Source of the DNA: Drosophila miranda | Taxonomy: Eukaryota; Arthropoda; Insecta; Diptera; Drosophilidae | DNA: 64,000 nt | Assembly: GCF_003369915.1 (NCBI RefSeq) | Contig: NC_046676.1 | Coordinates: forward strand, 10,894,001-10,958,000 | Direction: 5' to 3' | Shown: piece by piece, positions 43,114-56,700 of the stretch | How positions within the stretch are numbered: the first letter of the stretch is position 1 | Layout of the letters: each line of letters starts with the position of its first letter | The notes under the pieces: model-generated | The model's input: only the letters and a program-made list of their open reading frames with translations | The model's database searches: none | Told to the model about the DNA's origin: nothing | Program-made: the position numbers and the translations under genes

Positions 43114-43149
43114 ATGACCAATTCTGGACGCAATCCTCATCGATTCGAT
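43114..43149 (+). CDS. CG9003: FBXL20-like gene, alternative first coding exon
   Basis: 12 codons, MTNSGRNPHRFD, ending in GAT before a strong donor GTAAGTAA. Phase 0, so it can join exon 2 at 48729 (QTFLGATELDDEL), giving a short product of 437 residues, close to vertebrate FBXL20 in length. The 5' UTR (from about 42330) is A-rich with CA/AC repeats. It would avoid the Ser-rich N-terminus encoded by the 47674 exon. Confidence 0.6.
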
Positions 43150-46100
43150 GTAAGTAAACCACTTGAAAGTACTCTGCTGCTGTACTGTACCCCTACCCCC
43201 TTTGCACTTTTCTTCAATATAACCAATGGGAGCTGTGAATCAGGTTTAGTTATGTATTTACTTGGTATATAAATATGTATATAAACCCCCTCAAAAACAA
43301 CTGCAATTAATGCTCTGCGGCCTGCAACGTGGGAGTGCAAGAATGGATTTGCTTGGGTGTGTGTGGTATGTGGTATGTGGCTTAGGGTATTGCGCAGGGG
43401 TCTTCCTCCAGCTTAAGGCTCCGCACCTCACTACTCCGACTGGCTTCCCCTTTGTGTATTTACTCTCTTCTCCCCTCTCCACCCAAATGTTTGTCAGTCA
43501 ACAGATTCCTGTTTCCCCCCTCTTTCCCTTACTAGATGTAGTTTCTTTGTTTCCTGGGCTCGCTTTGATCCTCATCCTCATCAACAGCACCAGCAGGAGT
43601 CATCGCCTTTGTTGGCGGTCGACAAAGACAAGGAAAGGAGTTTACAAAAAATGTAAAAGTGTAAGTGTCTAATGTCAACCCCCCAGCCCGGTGGCTCCAG
43701 GCAAAAGTGCAATAAACTCACTGAAAAACTCACCACCTCTCAGATAATGACCAGCGACGGGACTTCTTTCATTCGAAGAAACTCTGCTCCAAGCCAATTG
43801 CAATATGTACTACAGTTAAGATAAGCAAACAGGGCAGGGGGAGAGTTTCTGCGTCGCCGAAATGGTTAGAATAGCGTTAATTGACAGAAAGCGGGAGAGA
43901 GAGGAGGGCGGTGGTTTGGTGGCCACAACACAGTTGGTGGGGTAGTCAACTGGTTCAAATTGCGTTCTCATATGGTTTAATCGATGGAATGGAGCACTTA
44001 TTCATTTGGAGCTTTAAGCGATTCGCAATGCCCAATGGGCACTTATCTAGGCCTTGCCCCGAGGCGGAAAACCAATAACAAACGAAAGTAAACAGATTGC
44101 TCGTCAAGATAAACAGCTGACGGGCGCATGTTGCTGCAGCGGTCTGGCAGCACTGCAACAGCTTAAGCAGATTTGCAAGCGCAAGAGAGTAACAGTAATA
44201 ACAGAGAGAGGGGGAGAGAGCAAGCCAATTCATTGAATTTACAGTTTATTTTGAGAGATACCCTTTAGTCAGATTTTAATGAAGTTCTTGGTTTTAAAAT
44301 TTGTAGTGATGGCATAGTTCTCCCTCCCCCTTTCCACCCCACTTAAAAGTTCAAAGTATTTTGAAGAGACACACACACACACACACACACAATTAATGTG
44401 TGGACATTTGTTGTACTGCTGTCGCCGCAGCTCAAATGGTTTCTCAAAGGGCATACAAAAATGTTCATGCTGTAGATTGAACTCTGCCTGCCTTCCCTCT
44501 CTCTCCACACACACACACACACGCGCGCGCAAACAGACTCGCTCTTATTGAGACTTTGTGTTATTTTTTTTGCACCTCTTTTTGCTTTCATTTCTTTTAT
44601 TGGCGTGGGTCCATTGCACCGCCCCAAAAGACGCCCCCGCACGCCCTTCGTGCACGCAGCAGCTGACGAGGCTGCTCGCTCTCTTTGTGGGGGTCTGACC
44701 TCTGTTTGGCGTGCATTTGTCGGAGAGAACCGAGCCGTCGCGTTCAGCTGTTCCTCTGCACTTTGCTCGCTCAATCTCGATGTCATTCAGTTTCACTCCC
44801 CATTCGGCGCTCTGTTTTCATCGATGTTGGCTCGCTTTCGCTGTGGTTGCCCGTCATTCACGCCTTAGCCGTAGTGTGTCTCGCGCGTCTCTGCATTTAC
44901 CCTGGTTCTGTTTTCCGTTGGTGTTGGTTCAGTCATTTTTCCAGGCCGCAGCAACAGACACGAAACGAAACCGAAAACTGCTGGAAAAACTATTGAAAAT
45001 CCATTCTTGCACAAAACATACCCCCGCCTGGGTCTGGGGCGTTCGATGCAATTAAAGGCGATAATAGCTCGGCGGAAGCAGAACGTATAAACAAATGGTA
45101 TATTGTTGTAAATTTTTTGTATGTTTTTGTGTACTTTAAAAGTGTCTTCGTGTGTGTGGGCTAGTGAGTGAGTGAGAAAAGTCTGTGTGTGTGTGTGTGT
45201 ATATTGCTGCTGTTGCAAATACCGTTTTAAGTTCTTTTTGCTGCACTTCGTTTGCTGTTTTTTTTTTGCTGTTTCGCCTGTTTTTGGTGTGTCATCAGCT
45301 GTTTTCTTTGGTTTTTCTTAAGCCCGTTTAAGCGTGCCATTGTTGGGCCTGGCGATAAGGTTTTGGAGAGCATGTGTGTGTGTGTGTGCTGTGTGCTGTG
45401 TGCTATATTTATCTGAAGCATCGGCTACAATAGCAACAAACATTAAATGCAACCCATTTTGGAGGGGCTGACCCAGTTTTCTGCTCTTCTCGCTGACCTT
45501 GTTGCTGCAGTAGCATTCTATATACATAAGCATATGCACATAATATGTACATATATTGCAGTAAATAGAACAGAGCACAAAGCTTGGCCATCGCCATCGA
45601 TGGCGGCCCCAACAGTTAAACTTTTGGTGGTGTCTGTCCAACTGACTTTGGCCATGGCTTATATAAAATGCAGCCAGCAACAGCAGCAGCAGAAGCAGAG
45701 AACTGGCTGTCATGTGGCCCTATTTGTCTGCCTGTGGGTGTGTTGTTACCTTTTTTTTTCGAGGTCACTGAGCAAGTAAAATGCCTGAACAGGAATTTTT
45801 AATTTGCTTACCGTTTTTCAAATTCAAAGCCTTTGACACGCATCTAAATCCACCTTTTCCTTTTCCTCACTCCCTCTCCCTTTCTCTACGTTTGTCAGCT
45901 GTTTTTTTATAAAGCTTTCGCATGGGAGCTTCGGTATGTGTTTTTGTGCGTTTGTGTGTGTTGTAGCTCACATTACGTATTCGCCATGTGTTGCATGATC
46001 AAATAAATAATAAAGCATGCAAAATACAACAATCAACTGAAATGCCTTGCACTTGTCGCTTCTATCACTCAAAGCGAATTGAATTTGAGCTACGATGGTC

Positions 46101-47673
46101 CCTCCGAAAAGAGAACTTGCATAAGTTGGAAATTTCCAGAAACTATAACCATGTACATCACATTTGAGCGAATTCTCAGCATCCAAGACACCTCTATAGC
46201 TATTGGGATTGCCGTTCCTGAGCGACCACTGTACTTGCGTGGGCTCCATGCGGTTGGTATGCGCTTAACATATCGCTTGTGTTCCATGAATCTCAATTGT
46301 TCCTTCACGTAATTGCTCTGATTGCATTCGCGGGGACGGACACTTCAGAAGTGCTTTCTTCGCACACACACACACATACACACGCCGCACATGTTATTAA
46401 TGGTTTCGCTTGTTTTGATAAACTAATTGTATTCGTGTGCCTGCCTTTTTTAATATGATAGCAAAATGTGTCAACTCAACTTCCATTTAGGTTCAAGATC
46501 CCCCCCAGCAATCAATAATTCATTGGACCTTCGGTCAATCGCTTTATTCGATGCTCATACATATGCATGCTCAACCACAATCGTATAAATAGCAATTTAA
46601 TAACAATATATGTATATTTACACTGTTTTTTTTTTCTTCTGTAATTATTGTAAATGTCTGTAACAAAGAAAAGAAAACTAGGAACTTGCTTTGTACGTAT
46701 TTGGATGCCCCTAAGAGGAGTGACCTTCAGAGGATGTAAAACCGTTGAAAGTCTCTGGTGGATAGATCCCTATTGGGTTAAAAAGATAGATACATCTCCC
46801 TTGAGAGGATTGTGTGCTGAACAACTAAGGGTATTTTATAGTCTTATAGTCTATATATGTATGATGTACATGATACACGTATGTACATACATCAGGCCTA
46901 GTTTGTTTTTTTCCACAATTCTTGTTCGCGATTCACTCAAAAATTCGTCGCACGTTCGATTCGATTGCCTTTTTCAATTGGCTTTGATGATTTTTCATTT
47001 AAGTTGAGTGCCAGTGAGTGGCCGATTCAGGAAGGGGGCGTGCCGGGGCCAGCAGTCTTCGCTTCCGCCCCTCTTCGGAGTCTCTGAGTTGGGCGCGCAT
47101 TTCAATTAGAGCGGAGCGCAAGTGAGTCGCCACTCGACCCTCGAGCGGCCGTCGTTGACAACCTTGGGAGGCGAACCTTTAAAGCCCAGTCTCTTAATAA
47201 TTTTGTTGTTGTTCTCTTTCTCACGTGCACACACAATCGACAATCGAAAAAAATAAATAAAAACAGTTCCCGGTGCAACGACGAGATTAAGGGAAGCGAC
47301 GACGCTGATGCGAATATTTAAAAATAAATAAACGAAGATTACCGAAATAAGCTGCGAGAGAGAGAGGAGTGGAAGATCCATACGCGTCAGCAGGGGAGGC
47401 AGGGAGAGCGGATGAAAGAGAGCGCGGGAGCAACGAATCGAAGACGCAATTTGTGAATATTTTAATCGTGCATTCACACGAAGACGCCGAGGCTACCGAC
47501 GAAGACTTCAGACGCACACACGAAGGCGAGGCAGCAAAGAGAGACAGAGTGGGAGAGAGGGCCGCCTGCCAAAGAGTTGATTGAAAGAGCATCGCAGCGC
47601 AGCGGCAGAGGACAGACGCAGAAAGAAGCGTAATTTTCTGATAAGAGCAGGCAAAACAAAGGAGACTCCCACA
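43150..47673 (+). other. Intron of the F-box gene and second 5' UTR
   Basis: No gene supported. CA and GT runs at 44371-44392, 44505-44530 and 45186-45201, CAG run at 45676-45699. From about 47010 the sequence turns purine-rich (GAGAGCG repeats) and looks like a second 5' leader leading to the ATG at 47674. Confidence 0.5.
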
Positions 47674-50518
47674 ATGTTTGCGCCCAACGGCAGCAGCAGT
47701 ATCAGCGGCAGTGCCAGCGCCAGCTTCAGCAGCAGCAGCAGCAGCAGTAGCAGCACTGGAACAGGCGCCACCTCCACCAACACCAACAGCACCAGTGTCA
47801 GTGGGAGTGGGTCCGCAGAGCGGGCCGAAGCGAACAACAACCACAATAACAATTTGAGCTTACAACTGAACGGTAACGGTAACGGCAACGGTAACGACAG
47901 CAACAATCACAGTAGCGGCTGCAGCAGCAGCAGCGTCATTACCAACGGCAACAACAGCAACAACACACACACAAATCTCATCAGCGGCTTCTGCAGCAGC
48001 ATCTGGCGCTCAGCCACTTTCGGGAGTGCCACACCTGTGGTGGTCACTGCAGCACCTGCCTCTGCCTGTGTCTCTGTTTCTGCCTCAGGCTCGGGCTTGG
48101 GCTCTGCCTCTACCTCTGGCTCTGCCATGAGCGACTGTTCCTCGTCCAGCCTGTCGGTTTCCCCCGATGCCGCCTGCCTGGCTGATGATGATCAGCGGCA
48201 GCAGCAGCTGCCGCTCCAGCATTGTGAGGCCATCAGCACAGACAGTTATCCTGGCCAGGATTCGGACGCCGCTCAGCAGATAGTAAGAACCCCAAAACAA
48301 AAAAAAACAAAAAAAAAAACAAATTGATTTTCGTTTCCATCTGCGATGACATTTCCTTCAGCGGTCGTTATATCATTCTTGGTCAAGCATTTGTACATAG
48401 CCACCCCTCCTCCCACCCCACCCCCTTCTCTCAGTCTCTCTCTCTCTCTGTCTTACTCTTTCGCTCTCGCTCTACTCCCATGATTCCTCCATCAATTAAT
48501 TTGTTTTCCTCGAGAATTATATTTTATCTATTAATTTTTATTTCGATTTCTTTTGTTTTTGGGACCCATTCAATCAAAGAAAAATTCGCCTCAGTTCTTG
48601 TCAATTGATTTTGTTGGGCCCCAGCAAAGCCATCACATCTCCAATTAGAACGATACAAAACATGCATACATACATACATATGTACATATTATATATAGTA
48701 GATCTGACATGTGCCATACATATTGCAGCAAACATTCCTAGGCGCCACCGAACTGGACGATGAGCTAATCAAACAACTGCCAAAGGAGGTACTGCTGCGG
48801 GTCTTCTCCTATCTGGATGTGGTCTCGCTATGCCGCTGTGCACAGGTCTGTAAAAGGGAGCCTCCCCCCCCCCTGAACCTTCCCTCGCCACCTGTGCTAA
48901 TGAATATTTGAATATCCCTATCGCCCCTCCTCCCCTCCACCTAACTGCAGGTGTGCAAATACTGGAATGTGCTCGCCCTGGACGGTTCCAGTTGGCAGAA
49001 AATCAATTTATTTGATTTTCAACGTGATATCGAGGTGAGTACAGGGCTTACAACTACTTTATTTGCTACATATCAAATCTATATCTTTTTCATTGACTTT
49101 TCTATTTTAGGGGCCGGTAATTGAGAATATTTCGCAACGATGTCGCGGTTTTCTCAAGTCCCTGTCGCTGCGTGGCTGTCAATCGTTGGGAGATCAGTCT
49201 GTAAGGTGAGTCCATGCCCAAAGTCCCCCCTTTACAGACCTACTCACTATATATACGTACGGTGTAGAACTCTAGCGAATCACTGCCACAACATCGAACA
49301 TCTGGATCTGTCCGAGTGCAAGAAGATAACGGATATATCAACACAGTCCATCAGCAGATATTGCACCAAACTAACGGCCATCAATTTGGACTCCTGCCCC
49401 AATATAACAGATAATAGCCTCAAATATCTATCCGATGGCTGCCCGGTAAGCCTTTTCTTACCAATCCGAATGGTAAACCTTACTAATGCGAGATCTACAT
49501 GTGTATTGCATTGCAGAACCTAATGGAGATCAATGTGTCGTGGTGTCATCTGATTTCTGAGAATGGCGTGGAGGCGCTTGCCCGCGGCTGCGTTAAGCTG
49601 CGCAAATTCAGCAGCAAAGGTTGTAAACAGATCAACGACAATGCCATAATGTGCCTGGCCAAATACTGTCCCGATATAATGGTGCTAAATGTACACAGCT
49701 GTGAGGTAGGACTCCCAGGAGTAGTTCGTTACCCTTTGCCCATACTATAAGTTTCCTCTGTTACTCCTTAGACCATAAGCGATTCATCTATACGCCAATT
49801 GGCCGCCAAGTGTCCCAAACTGCAAAAACTGTGCGTGTCCAAGTGTGCGGATTTAACTGATCTCTCGCTGATGGCCCTGTCGCAGCACAATCACCTGCTG
49901 AACACGCTGGAGGTGTCCGGGTGTCGCAACTTCACGGACATTGGGTTTCAGGCCCTGGGACGCAACTGCAAGTATCTGGAGCGCATGGATCTGGAGGAGT
50001 GCAATCAAATCACGGACCTAACGCTCGCCCATCTTGCCACGGGCTGTCCCGGCCTAGAGAAATTGGTAGGATGGCCCCAATCCTTTGCTTGCTTCCAATT
50101 TGTACAATATATGCTCGAAATTTTGTAATTCTGTAGACCCTGTCGCACTGCGAACTGATCACGGACGATGGCATACGACACCTGACCACTGGCAGCTGTG
50201 CCGCCGAGATATTGTCCGTTCTGGAGCTGGACAACTGTCCGCTGATAACGGACCGAACGCTGGAGCATTTGGTTTCGTGCCACAATCTACAGCGCATCGA
50301 ACTATTTGACTGTCAGCTCATTACACGCACCGCCATACGCAAGCTGAAGGTGAGAGCAGAGAGGAGCGAAAATTACTATATAACGAGTGCGCCTCTTGTG
50401 TATTTTTCAGAACCATTTACCAAATATCAAGGTGCATGCATACTTTGCTCCGGGCACACCGCCGGCGGTGACCAGCGGACAACGGCCGCGCTACTGTCGC
50501 TGCTGTGAGATTCTCTGA
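47674..50518 (+). CDS. CG9003: FBXL20-like F-box/leucine-rich-repeat protein, long isoform
   Basis: Nine exons: 47674-48282, 48729-48845, 48951-49034, 49111-49205, 49268-49445, 49517-49705, 49772-50065, 50137-50349 and 50411-50518; all joints are GT-AG and in phase, 628 aa. Residues 1-203 are Ser/Asn/Gly-rich and disordered. The F-box is LPKEVLLRVFSYLDVVSLCR, followed by VCKYWNVLALDGSSWQKINL. About 13 leucine-rich repeats of the cysteine-containing kind follow (for example LDLSECKKITD, LTLSHCELITDDGIRHL). The C-terminus CRCCEIL ends in a CaaX-type CEIL, as in prenylated FBXL2/FBXL20. Role: substrate receptor of an SCF ubiquitin ligase. The frame is open upstream to 47581 but without ATG. Confidence 0.93.
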
Positions 50519-51310
50519 GATACGGCCATCGGCTTTGCCAGGAAGATAATGCGCAAGGCAGCCACAGACTGATGTTGGCCTGTTTGCATCGTTATGTTCG
50601 CCATGGTGTTCAGCCTGACCCTCATCTCGATGATCTGCATGTTTTTGCTGGGACTGCTCGATGGCGTTAAGAACACGTAACCGGAAACGTAACCGTAACC
50701 GGAACCGGAACCACAACCATAACCAGCAGCACCGGCTAGCTCCGAACGAAGCGGAAACGAAACGAAAAGTAGCTTTAGATTTTAGTTTTTTTTTTTGCGA
50801 GTTTCCAAAACTTGCTCCAGCATCAAAAATTGTGATTATTTTATTTAATGTTATCTGTATGTTAACCTAGACCTTCATTTGTGTAATATGTGAGCGGGTA
50901 TTAGTATTTTGTTTCATATCAAGCTCTGTGAAACCTTTTCTGTTTGTGCATCTTATACATAGATATATGTATATGTACATAGTGGTATACACACACACAC
51001 ACGCACTCGATATGTGACCGCTTCTGTCGCACTCACTGGACTGCTCGTCCCGCTGAATGTTCTGTGTCTAGCCTGTAACTGCGATTAATTACGAATTAGT
51101 TGTAACAACTCTCAGTCACGCCCACAAAACTCATACATACCTGTATTAAACGTTGCTAAAAGAAAGAGAAAAAAAACATACACGAATCCATCGGAATGTG
51201 CGTGTCACTTGGATTTTAGACAACTCTGAAACATGTCGATAGAACCAGAAAGCGTTCAACCCACACACGAAATACACACAATGCACCTACCCCATACAAC
51301 CCATACTCCC

Positions 51311-51343
<33 letters not shown>

Positions 51344-52450
51344 GAGGAATCCCTTAAGCTTCAACTGAATCCTTGGACGAATATTTATTTAATATTAATA
51401 TTAATTTTAAACTCAAGTCTAGTGCCAGCTAAACTCCGTACAGCAATTAGCGTTATCCATGTATATTTATGTATATTACACAACGAACAAACTACTCAAC
51501 TCACACGAGGGGCGGGGGGAACTATCTATATTCATGCAAAACAAAACTATAATTAATCTCATTTACACACAAAAAACAAACAAAAAACGACAGCAACTGA
51601 ATGGATCATCGTTTCTAAAACAAAACACAAACCAAACCAATCAAATCATGCAAAACCCCCCACACACACGATAAATAATTAAATAAATCAATATCCATAC
51701 ACACAAATACTATATATTGATGCATACATATATTTTGTAAATGTATTAGCCATGCAAAAATCTATAAACGGGGCTGGAGTGCAAAAGCGAAGAGAAAGAA
51801 CGTTATCCCAAGGGGGCAAAGTACATACATAGTTCACCATTTGAGATCTCTCTCTCTATAAACTTATATTTCCGATTTCGACACCCCAACTAAATGGTTT
51901 CCTTAACGCAACAGAACCTATACATAACATATATCAACTAAACCCCCTTCAAATGAATGGAGAGAAGTGGATGCTCGTGAAGTGGACAACCAAATTGAAA
52001 GCGCTGGCGTGACAATAAACGGACAGGCCACAACAGAAGCTTAGGCCCCAATCTACACTCCCCTCCTCTCAACGCACACATACCATACCATATATTTTAC
52101 TAGAAGAAAAAGCTAAAAAAAAAAAAAAACATCAAAATCATATTTACACAAAGAAAAAAAAAAAGAGAACAACAAATAAAACAAAGATTAATGGCTATAT
52201 TGGAGGCGTGTGCTGCGTATTTTAACGAGTCTTTTCTCAGTGTCTCTTGTAGTGTGTTTTCAACTATTGTATTGTATGTTTTAAAAAATTAAACACCACT
52301 GATATGTCTTAGTTAGAGTTAGTGATTGGAAAAAGCCATAGAAATGGGAAAAATTCAAGCATAACGGTAAAGTGCAACAAATTAGTTCCGTACCAAGAAA
52401 ACAAAAAATATAATATATATATATTTAAACAGACACTAATAAATGTTTTG
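50519..52450 (+). other. 3' UTR of the F-box gene
   Basis: AT-rich, non-coding, about 1.9 kb, with several AATAAA signals (for example 52165-52170 and 52438-52443). Contains a short minisatellite of AACCG(G/T)A units at 50681-50722, a CA run at 51312-51341 and many ACAAAC/TTTACACA-type elements. Confidence 0.55.
50681..50722 (+). repeat. Short (AACCGNA)n minisatellite
   Basis: Six to seven degenerate copies of a six-base unit (CGTAAC, CGGAAC, CATAAC) directly after the F-box coding region. Confidence 0.6.
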
Positions 52451-52717
52451 GTTTAACGAAATTTACATTCATATATACATATGCATATATGCTTTACATA
52501 AATAATATTTTAAATGCAAACTAATTGCAAGTGTTTTATTTGCATCAAATTGGTATAAGTAACACAAATAATTTAAAACTTGGCGCCTTTGCAACAGCGA
52601 TGTCACAACACAAGCCCTTGGGATTTTCTGGCGCTTTTTATGTAACTTGACGTAACATTTCATGTCGTTTTTTGTCAAATTGAAATACATGCGAATCCTA
52701 AAAGTATTTAATCTTGA

Positions 52718-52940
52718 AGAAAATTGATTCATCAATCATATAAAATTATGTGGGCTAAGCTGAGAGGTCTATCTAGCTAGTAACATCCCTCGGAATATCA
52801 GATCGAGGAATATGTATAATGGAACTTTAATTGGTCAGTATATTTACGGTATATTTTTAAAATGAGACGGTATATTTTGGTATATTTCTGAGGGTCGGAC
52901 GGTAAAGCTTAACGATAAATCCGCGGTCACACTGGGTCTG
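52718..52940 (+). promoter_or_regulatory. Motif-6/motif-1 promoter
   Basis: GTCAGTATATTT (motif 6) at 52834-52845, two further GTATATTT variants to 52890, then CGGTCACACTG (Ohler motif 1) at 52924-52934. This is a typical housekeeping core promoter for a plus-strand transcript starting near 52930. The part 52718-52902 is homologous to 19537-19721 upstream of Roc2. Confidence 0.65.
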
Positions 52941-53790
52941 AGCTATCAGATAAATAATAAACAATTAATTAATCATAATCGCGGTGACGTGGGTGTGTGT
53001 GAGCGTAACTATGCCTATTTCGGCATCGAATTCGCATCAAGGCGTAGTTGTTGGCTTAGATGCAGCGGTCTTGGCAGACTGCACCTGTGATGGAATTTCT
53101 TGCACCAACGTTTTCAGCTGTGTGGCTGCTGCAGTGAGTGGCAATGGCGTACACGAAAACGATCAGTTTTAGCGAATAAATAAATAAAGACAACTACTAG
53201 AGGAGCGTTGCGTGCGGGTGAGACGGGGACGAGGAGCGAAACGCGCAAGATCCGTTTTCTTCGTGATTTTTTCAGTTTGTTCACGGAAAGGAGTGAAAAG
53301 AAACGAAGTGGAAGTGTTAAGAGAGAGCAAAAGTGTGTGCAATGCAAAGAAAGGCTGATGATGTGTTATATAAAATATTAATACGAAATGAAGGCCAAGA
53401 AGGTGTTTAAAATGCAGCGAAAAAATCAATGTATGCAGTTTTAGACGGACGGACGGACGGAAGGCACAGCACCAGCGCCAGCACCAGTACCAGCACATGA
53501 AACAAGGAAGAGAGGAAGCAGCAACAAAGCACAGCACAGCTGAGCAGAGGCTTCGTGTGTGTGCGTGCCTGTGTGCTTATATTCGTGTGGGCTGTGTGTG
53601 GGAGGCAGCAACAGCAGCAGCGCCGCACCAAAGCAGCAAATCAAATCAATATCTGCAACCAAAATAAACTGCAATCATGTCTAAATAAGGCAACAAATTA
53701 TAATAAGCAACAACTTCAACACCAGCATTTTACAACAAAGTGTGGAAATTGTGCATTCTGCCTTTGCCCGATCTTCTTGTTTAAAAAAAG
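52935..53790 (+). other. Probable non-coding first exon
   Basis: Follows the motif-1 promoter and ends in AAAAAAAG|GTAAGTCGG at 53790/53791, a good donor. No long frame; several short ATG frames that stop early. Contains (GGAC)n at 53443-53461. The downstream gene's coding part is beyond the window; in D. melanogaster CG9005 (atossa) neighbours CG9003, so it is a candidate, from memory only. Confidence 0.4.
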
Positions 53791-56700
53791 GTAAGTCGGC
53801 CATTTTGATTGGACATTCCTTTTGCTCGAGTGAAATATTCATAATGGATCCCATCCCGCGAATTGTGTTTAATTGCTTTGAACTTTATGCGGGGACAGAG
53901 GTCCGTCCGTCCGTCCGGAAGACATGTCCGAGTTGTTTTATGGGGGGAATTTTGTTAGAAATTCTCTTTGAAGATTGCTCGAAACTTGTTTCGCTCTCTC
54001 CAGTAAGTAGGGGCCTTGAGTAAACAAAGCATGCACAGTGATACATGGCCTTATATACTCGATGTACATGTATGTGTGTTCTTGGCAACGTTCTTCAATG
54101 ATTCTTCTCTTTATATGGTCAAACCGAACTGCAAAAGTAAATGATTTCAATTCACGTTTCACTGCGTTCATTTCAATTTGTATTTGCAGCGCGCCTCAGA
54201 GCCACAGACAGACACACACAGATTTCTCCCCAATCAGCTGATGTGCTTGTGTGTGTGCTGCAGACAAAGAAACTGCTAAAGCCAAAAGAGACAGAGAGGG
54301 GGGGCGCAGCAATGTTCGCGTTGGCTTGGCTCTGCTGTATCCTTGCTTTCATTTCCATTTCCTTTTTGCGCAGCCCCCAAAAGAACAAAGGAAATCGTAT
54401 TAAAACAGTTGACAGTTTGTCCCCGCAAGTGTGCGTGTGTCTGTGTGTGTGTTCGCTCATCCATATTGATTTAATATTCGCATTGATTTGTTTATATAAG
54501 CAATTAGAAGAATAGAAGAAATCACAATAAATAAATAAATACAATGCGAACCTCTAAAGCATTCCAAATATCTTTTCAGTGTAGACTTTACAGTTTTCTG
54601 CCCTCTCTCTCTCTCTCTCTGTCCATGTAACGCAGGCAGCCATGTTAGATCTTTGGATCAACGGAACACTGCTGAAAGGAGGAGACCAGAAAGAAGAGAG
54701 AGCATGTTTAACATTTGCTTACTCTCTTGCGGAAATTATCCTGTTGTCGCGCTGTTAAATCACTTTTGTTAGACCCATTCAGAGGGGGTATTATGCATTT
54801 TTCCAGAGAAGAAGCTTTGCCTAATTTGACAGCAGCGGCCACAATAATAGTTGAGCACAGCTGCTGTCGCTTATTCTATCCTATGAACGTGCTAGGGGAC
54901 TAGCTTTCAATTTAACGAATGCCCGCATCTGCCGCATTCTGTATCAATCAGCTAGGTTCCCATCATCATATCCCCCGCCAATTGTCATGTAGAACACGTA
55001 GCAGACAGCACTGCATGCGGTACAGCACACATCTGTGTGTACTTTCAACCTTGTTTTACTATGTACATATGTACCTTAAAGTAAATGCAAACATAATAAA
55101 ATACACATAAGGTTTTCCCTAGTGGGAGGCCACTGCCCCCCCCCTCTCCATGCGATGGCCTCCTTTTACCTTTTTTATGGTTTTCCATTCAGTTAATGAA
55201 GCCATAAGTATTGTCAACCGTTCAGCACTTCTCAAACAGTTCTTCGGCTTAATTATCTGCGATAACGAGAAACCGAACCGAAGCGAACCGACCCGAACCG
55301 CAAGGGAGCCTTATCTTCGGAGTCACCGAAACGCATAGTGTCGGTTATGCGGGGAGAGTCGGGTCTCGAGATAAGCAAACAATCAAAAGCAAGAAAGCCT
55401 ATCAGAAGCTGCGCCCCTTGTGGTGACTATTCCAGATTCGGGTTTCAGTTCCGAGTGCAGTGCCTGACGACAATTCAGGGTCATAAATTACTTGGGGGCT
55501 GATAAAGAATCAGGAACTCCTATGTACTTTTTGTTTCGTTAACAGAGTGTCAATGATCGTATCCTGGGGCTCTTTGCGGGGGGGAATGTGTGGCGGACAG
55601 CCAGCCACTTGACGCATTCCATCAGCGGACTTTGCTACGCCTTATATTTTCAAATTTCACTCTCGCAAAACGTGATGACGGTGGGAGGAGATACGGGGGT
55701 GGGGGTGTTAGTGAGAGTGGGAGAGAGTGGCAACGCTCAGTGACCCCATCGACGCTGCTGCCGTTGACGTTTCCCGTTCTCCTTCCCGTTGTTGTTGTTG
55801 TTGTTGTTGTTGTTGCTGCTTCTGTTCTTATGGTACTCCTCCACCTCCGCGTCGCTCTCCTTATTGCGTTTTACTTTACGTTATTTTGTTGCTGGGTTGA
55901 ATGACTTTGAACAACGTGTGCGAGCAAGAAGAAAACAACAAAATGAAGAGCGTAACTGTGAGAGTGCTAGAGAGAGAGAGAGTGAGAGAGAGTCGTCGAG
56001 CCAATGAACCCACCAAAAAAATATTCGCAGCTGATTTTCGGTGAGAAGAGTTAGCAAAATGTCGATGGTTACAGGAGAGGAGGCGCCATGGGATAGCGGA
56101 AGGAGATGTAGATGTCTCGCCTGGTGCTCCCCCCCCCCCCCTCACTCCGTACCCCTCCACCACCCCTTGACTGCTGTTTTTCTTTTTGTTTAGAATTTTA
56201 TTTTGATCCGAGGGTTGTTTACCCTGTAGAAGGATATCATATCCTTGGCAGGGTGGGGTGGGGAGGGGGGACTGGTATGTACTGTGTGTTTTGGTTTTGA
56301 TGGAATTTGCGTTTCTTTTATCGCTTCAATCAGGCAACAAATTAAAATATGTATACACACATTTCTCTAACTCGTTAACAAAGCAAAGCTCTTTGTTTAG
56401 ATTTGTTTCTGTTAATATTTTTTCTTCTTCTTTTGTTGTTTTTTTTTTTCGTGTTCAGCATTTACAAAAATAAACATCATGTAGTCATCGCATGGTCTTT
56501 AAGGTGGGGTAGGGGGGGGGGGAGCCTGGGCATCGTCTACATAGAGAAAGAGAGACAGAGAGAGCTTTTGATCAGAGCAAGACGAGAGGGTGGGGGGGGA
56601 GGGCAGGCAGTATTACGTATGTAGTTCCCGTTTTGGCAAAGTTCTCTTATAATTCGTTGGGGATTATTTCGATCTCCAACAAAATGTGGAGCAGGCCCCA

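Noticed and set aside
52469..52735. 88-codon minus-strand frame starting MMNQFSSRLNTF next to the motif-6 promoter.
   Set aside because: No domain recognised, and it is antisense to a 3' UTR and promoter region. It is not supported beyond being open.
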